NCBI RefSeq assembly: GCF_024347095.1
Contig: NZ_AP024903.1
Location: 744,001 to 808,000, forward strand
Length of the DNA: 64,000 nt
Direction of reading: 5' to 3'
From: Vibrio rhizosphaerae
GTDB lineage: Bacteria > Pseudomonadota > Gammaproteobacteria > Enterobacterales > Vibrionaceae
Part shown: positions 1-8,940 of the stretch, in pieces
Layout of the letters: the number at the start of each line of letters is the position of its first letter
How positions within the stretch are numbered: the stretch's first letter is position 1
The notes under the pieces: generated by a model
Database searches by the model: none
Told to the model about the DNA's origin: nothing
What the model saw: the letters and a program-made list of their open reading frames with translations, nothing else
Position numbers and translations under genes: made by a program

Positions 1-329
1 CGGATGGCATCATTGACCGCTAATTCGATATTCTTACGGGTCGGATTAGACCGCTTACGCCGCCGGTATATCTGATATTCGATATCTTCCTGAACGATTT
101 TTGGCAGACGGGGCATAAAGTGGCGTGAAAATGTTGTGCCATTTTCGAAGGTATCCCGTTTTGCTGCGTCTTTTTCGGCTGCATTGTGCTGATCGCCTTT
201 TGCCTCCGCCAGCCGAAGCGCGGCCGAGAGATAAGGCGAATCGGGGCGCACCTGATAAACGTCAATCAGGTGTTTTTTGCGCAAAGTGCGATTGATATGA
301 TGACCAATAAAAGAAGCGGTATATTTCAT
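1..329 (-). CDS. Partial early prophage gene, possibly the replication protein N-terminus
   Basis: An open frame starts with ATG at 329 on the minus strand and stays open to the window edge, giving about 109 codons with no stop. The start overlaps the stop of the preceding small gene (TAATG), so it is translationally coupled as the fourth gene of the leftward early operon. The visible part is basic and hydrophilic, opens MKYTASFIGHHINR and carries an Arg/Lys-rich stretch (YRRRKRSNPTRKN) near residues 93-105. I do not recognise a domain. In P2/K139-like phages the replication endonuclease gene follows the cox and small early genes, so by position this may be the start of that gene. That is inference from context only. 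Confidence 0.55.
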   Translation of the reverse strand, partial: MKYTASFIGHHINRTLRKKHLIDVYQVRPDSPYLSAALRLAEAKGDQHNAAEKDAAKRDTFENGTTFSRHFMPRLPKIVQEDIEYQIYRRRKRSNPTRKNIELAVNDAI

Positions 330-505
330 TATTTTTGTGGCGTTAAACCGTGTTTCTCGCGGAGTTTCTGGATTAAGAAAAGGTTTCGTTTACGTTGCTG
401 CTCCGTCATCGCGGCACCTGTGACCATGTCAGGACAGGGTTTGTGATAAGGTGCCAGATAATCGGAGTTGTGCCCCTTGGGTAGGGTATAACTCACATCA
501 TCCAT
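329..505 (-). CDS. Small hypothetical prophage early protein (58 aa)
   Basis: The start chosen is the ATG at 505, which overlaps the TGA of the upstream gene (ATGGATGA arrangement). An upstream in-frame start at 562 would run deep inside the neighbouring gene. The product opens MDDVSYTLPKGHNSDYL and ends in a basic helical stretch (TEQQRKRNLFLIQKLREK). No catalytic motif or membrane segment is visible and I do not recognise the family. It is the third member of the coupled leftward operon, and its stop TAA overlaps the next ATG. Confidence 0.6.
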   Translation of the reverse strand: MDDVSYTLPKGHNSDYLAPYHKPCPDMVTGAAMTEQQRKRNLFLIQKLREKHGLTPQK

Positions 506-695
506 TGAATTGCGCCTCGATATCATCCGCTTGCTGGCCTTCCGCCATACCGATAATGTCACCGTGAAAAGAATGCAGCGCGAGCCATTCGCCCCCGTTT
601 ATTCGTTTGATTTCATCTATAAAGATACTGATGTTGCCGACTTGACAGACAATGCCGCCCGTCATGCTATTGCGGTATTTAATTTCGTGTTTCAT
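498..695 (-). CDS. Small hypothetical prophage early protein (65 aa)
   Basis: This is the second gene of the leftward operon. Its ATG overlaps the TGA of the Cox-like gene (ATGA), which signals translational coupling. The product is 65 residues, with a short beta-rich N-terminus (CQVGNISIFIDEIKRING) and an acidic end (QQADDIEAQ). There is no recognisable domain, signal peptide or membrane segment. Function is unknown; the context is early lytic-phase genes of a temperate element. Confidence 0.6.
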   Translation of the reverse strand: MKHEIKYRNSMTGGIVCQVGNISIFIDEIKRINGGEWLALHSFHGDIIGMAEGQQADDIEAQFNG

Positions 696-919
696 GCTTC
701 ACTATCCAACAGTTTTCTTTTTCTTGGCGGGATGGGCAGCATGATCTGATTTGCTGCAATCCTTCGGTCAAACTCAAGTTTGTTAATCAATACCAATCCG
801 CCTGATTGCTCCTGTGGAATGGTGGGAATGATACAGTCATTGATTAGTTCTTTGACTTTGGTACGACTCATTCCGGTTTCTTCACAGAACTTATTGATTG
901 TCTGAACGCTTGCAGACAT
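692..919 (-). CDS. Cox/excisionase-like DNA-binding protein (75 aa)
   Basis: This is the first gene of the leftward early operon, divergent from the repressor gene. Its start is fixed by a perfect AGGAGG eight bases upstream. The N-terminal half reads as a helix-turn-helix of the MerR/excisionase kind (TINKFCEETGMSRTKVKELI, residues about 6-25), followed by a wing-like segment (SGGLVLINKLEFDRR). Size, position and orientation opposite a CI repressor fit the Cox protein of P2-type phages, which represses the lysogenic promoter and acts as directionality factor for the integrase. It could instead be a CII-type or Cro-type regulator. Role inferred from context plus the HTH. Confidence 0.62.
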   Translation of the reverse strand: MSASVQTINKFCEETGMSRTKVKELINDCIIPTIPQEQSGGLVLINKLEFDRRIAANQIMLPIPPRKRKLLDSEA

Positions 920-1061
920 AGATCAAACCTCCTAATATCGGGCGTAATCGGTTTTATATAGGGTTGTCCAATTTATTAGATGGAATAATGTTATATCCAA
1001 TAAATTGATCAATCAATATCTATGTCTAATTTTTTAGATGATTGGTTGGGGTTTTTTAATT
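920..1061. promoter_or_regulatory. Lysis-lysogeny control region with three palindromic operators
   Basis: This intergenic stretch lies between the divergent cox-like and repressor genes. It holds three 14-bp imperfect palindromes of the form TCYAA-N4-TTRGA: 967-980 (TCCAATTTATTAGA), 996-1009 (TCCAATAAATTGAT) and 1025-1038 (TCTAATTTTTTAGA). Their starts are exactly 29 bp apart. A plausible rightward promoter for the repressor has TTGATC (1005-1010) as -35 and TAATTT (1027-1032) as -10 with a 16-bp spacer, so operators 2 and 3 would cover it. The leftward promoter should lie near operator 1. Confidence 0.7.
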
Positions 1062-1715
1062 ATGTCATTGATTTTTAAGGAACAAGAAAAAGCGAACAAT
1101 TTTCCAGAAAGACTAAAAAAGTTAATGGATAATTGCAGCTTTAATGATTTTGCAAAGAAAACAGGGCTAACAAGAGCAACGCTTAACAATTATGCTAATA
1201 ATTTGACAAGCCCTACTTTAGAGAAACTTGCAATCATTGCTGATGCTATGGGAACAACTGTCGAATGGTTAGCGTCTGGAGAACTTCCTGATGAGAATAT
1301 GGTGACGGTGTATCAATACGATTTACGCGTCAGTGCCGGTAATGGTGCTCTGGTTGAGCATGAAAATCCTGTTGCTGAATTTCGTTTCAGCGCTGACTGG
1401 CTACGTCAGCAGGGGTTGCATGGTAAAAAACTTTCCATTGTTCCAGTGATGGGGGATAGTATGGAACCCAGTCTTTATGATGGGGATTTGATACTGGTTC
1501 GCCATGAGGAAGTACGCGACGGGCTTTGTGTGATTCGGATTGACAATGATGTCTTAGTCAAACGGGTACAGTATGACTATGCGGAAGGGAAATATCTGAT
1601 TTCAAGTGATAACGAGCGCTATAAAGATATTGAGCTGAGCAAAGATTTTAAAGGGGATTTTCAAATCATCGGTCAGGTTGTCCGTGTGTTGCAGAGGGTC
1701 AGACAAGCGGCATGA
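1062..1715 (+). CDS. CI/LexA-like self-cleaving phage repressor
   Basis: This is a two-domain repressor of 217 residues. Residues about 12-70 form an HTH_3-type DNA-binding domain (FAKKTGLTRATLNNYANN). From about residue 85 there is a LexA/UmuD/CI peptidase S24 domain: an Ala92-Gly93 cleavage site (VSAGNG), nucleophile Ser133 in GDSMEPSL, and general-base Lys167 in VLVKRVQ. It is therefore expected to maintain lysogeny and to self-cleave with RecA during the SOS response. I prefer the ATG at 1062 because the upstream ATG at 1038 lies in operator 3 and has no ribosome-binding site, while GGGG precedes 1062. The integrase start overlaps its stop. Confidence 0.88.
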   Translation: MSLIFKEQEKANNFPERLKKLMDNCSFNDFAKKTGLTRATLNNYANNLTSPTLEKLAIIADAMGTTVEWLASGELPDENMVTVYQYDLRVSAGNGALVEHENPVAEFRFSADWLRQQGLHGKKLSIVPVMGDSMEPSLYDGDLILVRHEEVRDGLCVIRIDNDVLVKRVQYDYAEGKYLISSDNERYKDIELSKDFKGDFQIIGQVVRVLQRVRQAA

Positions 1716-2665
1716 TTGAGTCGAGCGAATGGGGGTTTTTTACCACCCATGATCCAAACCGTTTTTTTGCTCGGGAAAGGGACGCTAAAAACCATGAAAT
1801 CACCCTGACACTACGTGATGAAGAGTTACACCCGAATCGGGATACCCGACGACTGAATGAAATGGTCAGTATTTGGTATCGGCTGCACGGTAAGACGCTC
1901 CGTGACCATATCCGGCTGAGAAAGTTACTGTATCGAATGTCTGAACGGCTCGGTAATCCGATTGCTTCCGACCTGACAAACGAACATTTTGCCAAGTACC
2001 GTGAGCAACGGACGCAGGAAGTCAGTACAACCACCGCTAACCGAGAACATGCCTACCTACGGGCTATGTTTAACGAGCTTAAGCGCCTCGGGGTGATCGA
2101 TTATGACAACCCCGTCCAACATATCCGCCAGTTCAAAGAGAGAGAAGGGGAGCTTCGTTTTCTCAGTCATGATGAAATCGCAACCCTGTTACATGCCTGT
2201 CAGCTATCCAGCAACCAATCCCTGATCTATGTGGTCAAGGTTTGTCTTGCAACCGGTGCCCGTTGGAGTGAGGCCGAAAGCCTGAAAGCGTCACAGGTGG
2301 CCGGAGGGAAAATTACCTTTCTGAATACTAAATCCGGTAAGAACCGTACAGTCCCGATCAATGAAATTTTATTTAACGAGTTGAAAAATCTTGGCAAAAG
2401 TGGCGATGAGCAACTATTTTTACATAGCTTAAGTGCATTTCGTAAAGCGATAGCAAGAGCGCAGATTCAACTCCCTAAAGGTCAGATGTCTCACGTGCTA
2501 CGTCATACCTTTGCGAGTCACTTTGTGATGCAAGGGGGAAATATTGTTGTGCTGAAAGATATTCTCGGCCATAGTGAGATCACCACAACAATGCGTTATT
2601 CACACCTTGCACCAAGTCATTTAAGTGATGCTGTGGAGTTGAATCCATTGAATCGGCATCAGTGA
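1712..2665 (+). CDS. int: P2-family tyrosine recombinase (integrase)
   Basis: The product is a 317-residue site-specific recombinase. The catalytic domain shows the expected residues: Arg184 in TGARWSEAE, Lys at 208/210, the HxxR box His261/Arg264 (HVLRHTFASHF), His287 in LGHSEI, and nucleophile Tyr296 in TTMRYSHLAP. The core-binding domain (residues about 45-130) aligns by eye with P2 integrase. The N-terminus is about 20 residues shorter than P2 Int, so the arm-binding region looks reduced. The ATG overlaps the repressor stop (ATGA), so lysogenic expression of the repressor would carry translation into int. The likely target is the tRNA-Trp 3' half seen at 4925-4969. Confidence 0.9.
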   Translation: MIESSEWGFFTTHDPNRFFARERDAKNHEITLTLRDEELHPNRDTRRLNEMVSIWYRLHGKTLRDHIRLRKLLYRMSERLGNPIASDLTNEHFAKYREQRTQEVSTTTANREHAYLRAMFNELKRLGVIDYDNPVQHIRQFKEREGELRFLSHDEIATLLHACQLSSNQSLIYVVKVCLATGARWSEAESLKASQVAGGKITFLNTKSGKNRTVPINEILFNELKNLGKSGDEQLFLHSLSAFRKAIARAQIQLPKGQMSHVLRHTFASHFVMQGGNIVVLKDILGHSEITTTMRYSHLAPSHLSDAVELNPLNRHQ

Positions 2666-2923
2666 TTGGTAAGACAGAGCAAAATTGAAATTGCCCCAAA
2701 ATCATTTAACTCGAGATGGGTGACTACTTTCTCATGTCAGTTCTTGACCAACTTTTTCTAATAATAAAATATGAGTCTGGTTGAGTAATTGTAACTATAC
2801 AGACACGTTCTGCAATGGAGTCTGTATTTTATGAAAATCTTATAAAGATAATGTTTGGTAAAAACAGTTCCTATCTAATCGCTTGAACTGGCTACACTAT
2901 TTCGAAAAACTGGGGATAAAAGA
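2666..2923. other. Intergenic leader before the HEPN gene
   Basis: These 258 bases carry no gene. Composition drops sharply in GC compared with the integrase. A TTGACC at about 2737 followed by A/T-rich TAATAATAAAATAT could be a promoter for the following gene, but spacing is ambiguous. No terminator is evident after int. Confidence 0.4.
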
Positions 2924-4627
2924 ATGTCTAGAATGGCGCTAAACTTCTTCGAAAGTTACAAGTTTACGGTAAAGTTCAATTTTGATAATCAAGACTTAAC
3001 TGGTGTTCTTTCTTTTAATCAGTCTGGTATCCCGCACCTTAAAATACACACAGATAATCACATCCTACTGTTTGAAGAATGTAGAGTCATTGAAGACCCA
3101 ATCACTTGTTATGAGATTGGTTCAAACAAGACATTTACTCTACATCAATCAGAGCTTCAAAGAGGGGCGATCATTATATGCAGATTTGTCACTACGGGTT
3201 CTTTAATTCCAAATGGCATCGATCTGATAGAAGTGCACCTAACTGGTATATCAACTTGGTTTGAAAGATTGCGAAGCTCTGAAATAACAGAAACTGAGTT
3301 CAAGCGAGACACTTCTGTAGAAAAATTCTCAGTTAATTTTAACTACAACAAAAACAATTATACGATAGAAAATCACCGTTATGTGTCATCAACAGCAATG
3401 GCATCAACCGAACACCATATAAAAATACAAGATTGTTTTATCGTCAAAAAGATAAATGGCACGTTTACGCTAAACGAAGCAGAAAGTATTGCTTTAGAAA
3501 TAAGAAGCCTTTTTTCACTTCTGTTAGGGTATTCCCTATCTATCAAAGAGCTTTATTTGATTCCTTCAGAGAAGCGACATGATTATCAATCTCTTATTTT
3601 TCCAAGTGTTACTTATGAAGATAAACCGCTTGATGAATTTCACCAAGCTCTATGCAACGTTGACAACTTGTTCATGTGGAACCTTTGGAAAACAATTATA
3701 CAAAATTACTTCAAAATTAAATCATTTCGAACAATTTGGAACCGCTTAGTAGTTTCGTTATCTCGTTCAAAACCTGGTATTTGGGAATATGAGATTCTAT
3801 CTGTAGTTGTAACGCTTGAAATGTATTGTGAACAAGAGTCAAAAGGAAAAGGCCACAAATTAGACAAAGTTAAATTTAATGAACTAAAGTCACAGCTTAG
3901 CCAAACTCTAGAAGAATTTATTGTTGATAATGATCTTTCATCAAAGGATTTATTAGTCTTAAAAGGGTTTGAAAGTGTTCTCGCTGATCTAAGAAATACA
4001 TCTCACCCGACTCTTCAGCAAAAATACGACTTCTTAATGAGTAGAACAAGCAACGACATTAAAGAGGCTATTTCTTTCAGTGAAGATGACTTTAAGATAC
4101 TAAAGAAAATCAGAAATAGTGTGGCACACGGGAAAAATTACAATACGGTGATAAACGGAGAAATTACAAAGGAAGTTCAATTAAAAGATCGTCTTTTAAC
4201 ATTATTAATGTACTTCGTTTTTCATGAGCTTGGTTTTAGTGACACCCAAATAGCGAAAAGTTTAAGTTATACCCATAACTCATTCATAATTAATGCAGGT
4301 GGTAATGAGAGAGCTAGAGATAAACTAGCTGGCACTGCGCGTTTTATTACTTTACAAGAAGATATTGACCTTAAAAATTTTGGCTCTTTTGATTATATAG
4401 TTGTTGATTACGAATTTAATAATAACCAGTTTACATTAAACAAGCCTTTATCTTATGAAACAAAATATCACTGGCATGGTAGCGGCATATCCGACGTCCG
4501 AAACTTTGTTAAGGACAAGCTTCCCAAAGACAGTAACGCTGAACTGGAATATGTTAATAAGTTATACATTTCCAGTGGTAGAAATGAAAAATGCTATTAT
4601 GGAGTTATTTTGTTAACTCATAGGTAA
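2924..4627 (+). CDS. ApeA-like HEPN-domain protein, predicted anti-phage defence
   Basis: The product is 567 residues, AT-rich and unlike the core genome. The start is supported by GGGGAT eight bases upstream. Seen directly: an N-terminal beta-rich region (about 10-210) with a TGVLSFNQSGIPHLKI stretch and a Trp-containing segment (STWFERLR) near 111; a helical C-terminal half (about 240-460) with an invariant-looking Glu289 (WEYEIL); and RNSVAHG at Arg397-x4-His402, the Rx4-6H signature of HEPN ribonucleases. This layout resembles ApeA, a single-gene abortive-infection protein known to act on tRNA. Placement alone between int and the attachment site is typical of phage cargo (moron) genes. 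Family assignment is by recall, not a database search; any other HEPN RNase remains possible. Confidence 0.6.
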   Translation: MSRMALNFFESYKFTVKFNFDNQDLTGVLSFNQSGIPHLKIHTDNHILLFEECRVIEDPITCYEIGSNKTFTLHQSELQRGAIIICRFVTTGSLIPNGIDLIEVHLTGISTWFERLRSSEITETEFKRDTSVEKFSVNFNYNKNNYTIENHRYVSSTAMASTEHHIKIQDCFIVKKINGTFTLNEAESIALEIRSLFSLLLGYSLSIKELYLIPSEKRHDYQSLIFPSVTYEDKPLDEFHQALCNVDNLFMWNLWKTIIQNYFKIKSFRTIWNRLVVSLSRSKPGIWEYEILSVVVTLEMYCEQESKGKGHKLDKVKFNELKSQLSQTLEEFIVDNDLSSKDLLVLKGFESVLADLRNTSHPTLQQKYDFLMSRTSNDIKEAISFSEDDFKILKKIRNSVAHGKNYNTVINGEITKEVQLKDRLLTLLMYFVFHELGFSDTQIAKSLSYTHNSFIINAGGNERARDKLAGTARFITLQEDIDLKNFGSFDYIVVDYEFNNNQFTLNKPLSYETKYHWHGSGISDVRNFVKDKLPKDSNAELEYVNKLYISSGRNEKCYYGVILLTHR

Positions 4628-4719
4628 AGTTTCAACATACTTTTCATAATCTGACAGAACAGCCTTGATGTAACAGCTCTAAAACGTGTCTGTCCAAAAA
4701 TAATTTAGAACCCGATTCT

Positions 4720-4744
4720 AGCCTTCCAGTTGGAGGGCTTTTTT
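4720..4744 (+). terminator. Rho-independent terminator after the HEPN gene
   Basis: A 9-bp stem (AGCCTTCCA / TGGAGGGCT, one G-T pair) with a 2-base loop is followed by TTTTTT. It lies about 90 bases after the stop of the HEPN gene and before the attachment site. Confidence 0.75.
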
Positions 4745-4924
4745 ATATCTAAATTCCTCTAATAAACTTGCATAGGAATTCAAATATTTTGTCTATAAGA
4801 AAGGAGTTTAAAATATGACGCTAATTTAAATAATACAACTTGTGCGATTTTATACGCCCACATACGCCCAAAACAAAATTTCCTCTTTTTATAACTTATT
4901 GATTTATTAGTGGTGTAAAGGGTT

Positions 4925-4969
4925 TTCCAAATCCGCGTGTTGGGGGTTCGAATCCCTCCACCCCTGCCA
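4925..4969 (+). repeat. Attachment site: duplicated 3' half of tRNA-Trp
   Basis: The 45 bases from the anticodon loop to CCA match the 3' half of a gammaproteobacterial tRNA-Trp: anticodon CCA at 4927-4929, an anticodon-stem 3' strand ATCCGC, T-loop TTCGAAT, acceptor strand CACCCCT, discriminator G and CCA. The 5' half is missing: the upstream bases do not form a D-arm or the acceptor partner AGGGGTG. This is the classic footprint of an element integrated in a tRNA gene; the intact copy should lie beyond the left edge of the window. It marks the right boundary of the element. Confidence 0.85.
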
Positions 4970-4998
4970 TTACAAATTGCATAATTATGCAAAACAAA

Positions 4999-5023
4999 AC
5001 CCGCTCATTGAGCGGGTTTTTTG
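4999..5023 (+). terminator. Rho-independent terminator downstream of the tRNA-Trp remnant
   Basis: ACCCGCTC-ATT-GAGCGGGT forms a perfect 8-bp stem followed by TTTTTT. It probably was the native terminator of the tRNA transcript and so lies outside the inserted element. Confidence 0.85.
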
Positions 5024-5213
5024 TATTTTGGATAGCATTAATAGAAATAAACAGGGTGTCGCGAAAAACTCTGTTACTTCAGAATAGCCTCATACAATAC
5101 ACCTATATCTTATCGATAATTTATATGAGTTAAGAGAAGTGTTGGGTTGTGTCAATAATAGGATTACATGTTATAAGCAGGAGGAGTCCTGAATAAAACA
5201 GGAGACGACCAAA
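5024..5213. other. Intergenic, nothing recognised
   Basis: This is AT-rich DNA just outside the attachment site. No reading frame, tRNA or clear repeat was found. It lies downstream of the convergent orphan gene. Confidence 0.4.
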
Positions 5214-5666
5214 TTAGACTGGATCACTTAGATGTATCTTATCTGCTTCCACATAAGGCTTAAACTCATCATGAGTAAGTACAGTTTTATCTAGCTCTTT
5301 CTTTGCTCTCCACTGAGTATTTTCTCTTAAGTAATTCCTATTTTCTTTTGATTTTGATTTATTAACCAATTCTAGATGATAATTCATTTCATGCTCTTCA
5401 CTGAAATTAACATGATTGTGATCTTTCATATAAATAATACCTATATTAATTAATACGCTATGCAACAATGCATTGCTAGATATAGAGTTCTCGTGGGTTT
5501 TTTCAAGGTGTCTTTTTATCTCAGGTGCAAACTGTTGGGGATTATGTGAAAAGAAACCCATAATCTTTATTATATATTGAGTTGCTACATGCATAATCAT
5601 TGAATGGCCAACTGAATCTATCGCTCGATCGTTGTACCGATATAACCATTGAAAGCGTTTTGTCAT
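5214..5666 (-). CDS. Hypothetical protein (150 aa), AT-rich orphan
   Basis: An uninterrupted 150-codon frame with ATG start at 5666 but only a weak ribosome-binding site (GAAG). The product is predicted helical, with His- and Asn-rich stretches (KDHNHVNFSEEHEMNYH around residues 75-91) and no signal peptide or catalytic motif I recognise. Its composition is more AT-rich than the flanking core genes, which suggests acquired DNA left beside the tRNA-Trp integration site, possibly from an earlier insertion. Function unknown. Confidence 0.5.
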   Translation of the reverse strand: MTKRFQWLYRYNDRAIDSVGHSMIMHVATQYIIKIMGFFSHNPQQFAPEIKRHLEKTHENSISSNALLHSVLINIGIIYMKDHNHVNFSEEHEMNYHLELVNKSKSKENRNYLRENTQWRAKKELDKTVLTHDEFKPYVEADKIHLSDPV

Positions 5667-5805
5667 TGCTTCAATTCATTTCTCAGTCTGAAGATAATGC
5701 AACCCAAACTGTTCATCAGGGAGAACGCTGACAGTTAAATCTTCCTCACGCCCTCAACAGCAATGAGGAAAAATGATATCATTCTGCGAAAAAGAGGAAG
5801 TCAGT

Positions 5806-6138
5806 ATGCCCCATTTTCGATTTCGTGCGGTGGAACCGCAAACCGTTCAACACCTTTCTAAAACATTGGTGGATGAGTTACAGTCCCTGATGAATGCACC
5901 TCGTGAAGACTTCACATTCGAATATATATACACCACCTTTTTTCATGAGGGGGAGGTTGCTCCCGCTTATCCGTTTGTTGAGGTTTTGTGGTTTGATCGT
6001 GGTCAGGAGACTCAAGATCGGGTTGCACAAATTATCACGCATCAGGTCAGGGAAGTGATTGGAGAAGCGGTTGATGTCGCTGTTATTTTTACAGCACTCT
6101 CTCAAACGGATTACTATGATAATGCGCAGCATTATTAA
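5806..6138 (+). CDS. DUF1904 family protein (110 aa)
   Basis: The product opens MPHFRFRAVEPQTVQ, the typical start of the DUF1904 family, a tautomerase-like small fold of unknown function found in vibrios and relatives. The start at 5806 is chosen over an in-frame start at 5773 because GAGGAAG sits nine bases ahead of it and the family begins there. There are no Cys motifs or membrane segments. The nitroreductase gene follows after about 40 bases and may be co-transcribed. Family by recall; function unknown. Confidence 0.75.
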   Translation: MPHFRFRAVEPQTVQHLSKTLVDELQSLMNAPREDFTFEYIYTTFFHEGEVAPAYPFVEVLWFDRGQETQDRVAQIITHQVREVIGEAVDVAVIFTALSQTDYYDNAQHY

Positions 6139-6179
6139 TATAAGAAATTTACTAGTGAGAAAATGGAGGCAATTTAAAG

Positions 6180-6902
6180 ATGAATCCGGTTATTGAAACA
6201 ATTCAGGGACATCGTTCGATTCGTTCCTTTCAAGAGAAACCACTGACAAAAGAACAATTGGATACAATTATTGCTTCTGGAATTGCAGCATCATCTTCAA
6301 GTTTGTTACAGACGGTCTCGATTATACGGGTCACCGATCCGGATAAACGACGGGTTTTAGCTGAACTGGCCGGGAATCAACCTTATGTGGCAAGTGCAGC
6401 AGAATTTTTAGTGTTCTGTATTGATTACCAACGGCACGCTTCAATGAATCCTGATGTTCAATTAGAGTACACTGAGCTTACTTTGATTGGTGCGGTTGAT
6501 GCCGGTATTATGGCGCAGAATTGCTTACTGGCCGCAGAGTCTCTGGGGTTAGGCGGTGTTTATATTGGTGGGTTGCGTAATTCTCCGAAAGAAGTCGATG
6601 AGTTACTGGGTTTGCCCCAATATACCGCAATTTTGTTTGGGATGTGTCTGGGTTATCCTGCTCAGAATCCAGAATTAAAACCACGTTTGAGTCCCCAAGT
6701 CATTGTTCATGAGAATCAATACCAGCCACTCGATCATGCGATGATCACTGAATACGATCAAAGGATGGAAAGTTACTATCTGAATCGTTCATCAAATACA
6801 AAACAGCAAGCATGGTCTGATCAAGTGACATCTAAGCTATGTCAAGAGCAACGCCCTTATATTCGTGACTACCTGAACAGTAAGGGATTAGCGAAAAAAT
6901 AG
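6180..6902 (+). CDS. nfsA: NfsA-like FMN-dependent NADPH nitroreductase / flavin reductase
   Basis: At 240 residues it matches NfsA of E. coli and Frp of Vibrio harveyi in length. The N-terminus shows the nitroreductase FMN-binding pattern (GHRSIRSFQEKPLT, residues 10-23, then ASSSSLLQTVSII). The central GGVYIGGLRNSPKEV and the C-terminal basic residues that bind NADPH phosphate fit the family. The enzyme reduces nitroaromatics, quinones or free flavin in the cytoplasm. A GGAGG lies 11 bases before ATG. It could be the luciferase-type flavin reductase rather than NfsA; the two are close homologues. Confidence 0.82.
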   Translation: MNPVIETIQGHRSIRSFQEKPLTKEQLDTIIASGIAASSSSLLQTVSIIRVTDPDKRRVLAELAGNQPYVASAAEFLVFCIDYQRHASMNPDVQLEYTELTLIGAVDAGIMAQNCLLAAESLGLGGVYIGGLRNSPKEVDELLGLPQYTAILFGMCLGYPAQNPELKPRLSPQVIVHENQYQPLDHAMITEYDQRMESYYLNRSSNTKQQAWSDQVTSKLCQEQRPYIRDYLNSKGLAKK

Positions 6903-6921
6903 CCGTAATAAAAGAAGAAAT

Positions 6922-6950
6922 AAAAAGCCCAATCTCTGATTGGGCTTTTT
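6922..6950. terminator. Bidirectional terminator between nfsA-like and ferredoxin genes
   Basis: A perfect 13-bp inverted repeat (AAAAAGCCCAATC / GATTGGGCTTTTT) with loop TCT. A-tract and T-tract on either side let it serve both convergent genes. Confidence 0.9.
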
Positions 6951-6987
6951 ATCGAGAGTGTCATATAAAAAAGGATAACAGGTCGCT

Positions 6988-8647
<1,660 letters not shown>

Positions 8648-8940
8648 TGCTTCTATTCCAAATCTGATCACAAGTCAGGCCAATACCACCTGATGGTATT
8701 GGAGGGGGCGAATTTTACGTCAAAACAGACTGTGATCCTAGTTTTGTTTCGGTTGATTTGTTATGTATTTCGACAACAGGATGAGATGGCTGAAAAAGGT
8801 CTGACTCTGCCTCCTGATTTAAGGGATGGTTACCATCAGGCGTGGAAAAGCAGGGGATAAACATATTGCGTGTAACAATCGAAAGCCAGTGGTTGGTCAC
8901 CCAACGACTGGCTTGTGTATATTCAAGAACTTGGTTAGTG
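8648..8940. other. Intergenic between rdgC and trhP
   Basis: These 293 bases hold no gene I can support. They contain the probable trhP promoter (minus strand) and a long hairpin at 8883-8914 after rdgC. Confidence 0.4.
8883..8914 (-). terminator. Hairpin downstream of rdgC, terminator-like
   Basis: AAGCCAGTGGTTGG and CCAACGACTGGCTT pair over 13 of 14 bases around a 4-base loop, 27 bases past the rdgC stop. The following T-run on the minus strand is short (CTTTC), so termination may be weak. Confidence 0.55.

Noticed and set aside
5024..5213. GTGTCGCGAAAAACTC near the tRNA remnant as an IS end shared with 61.4 kb
   Set aside because: Only a short run resembles the other site; no flanking duplication.
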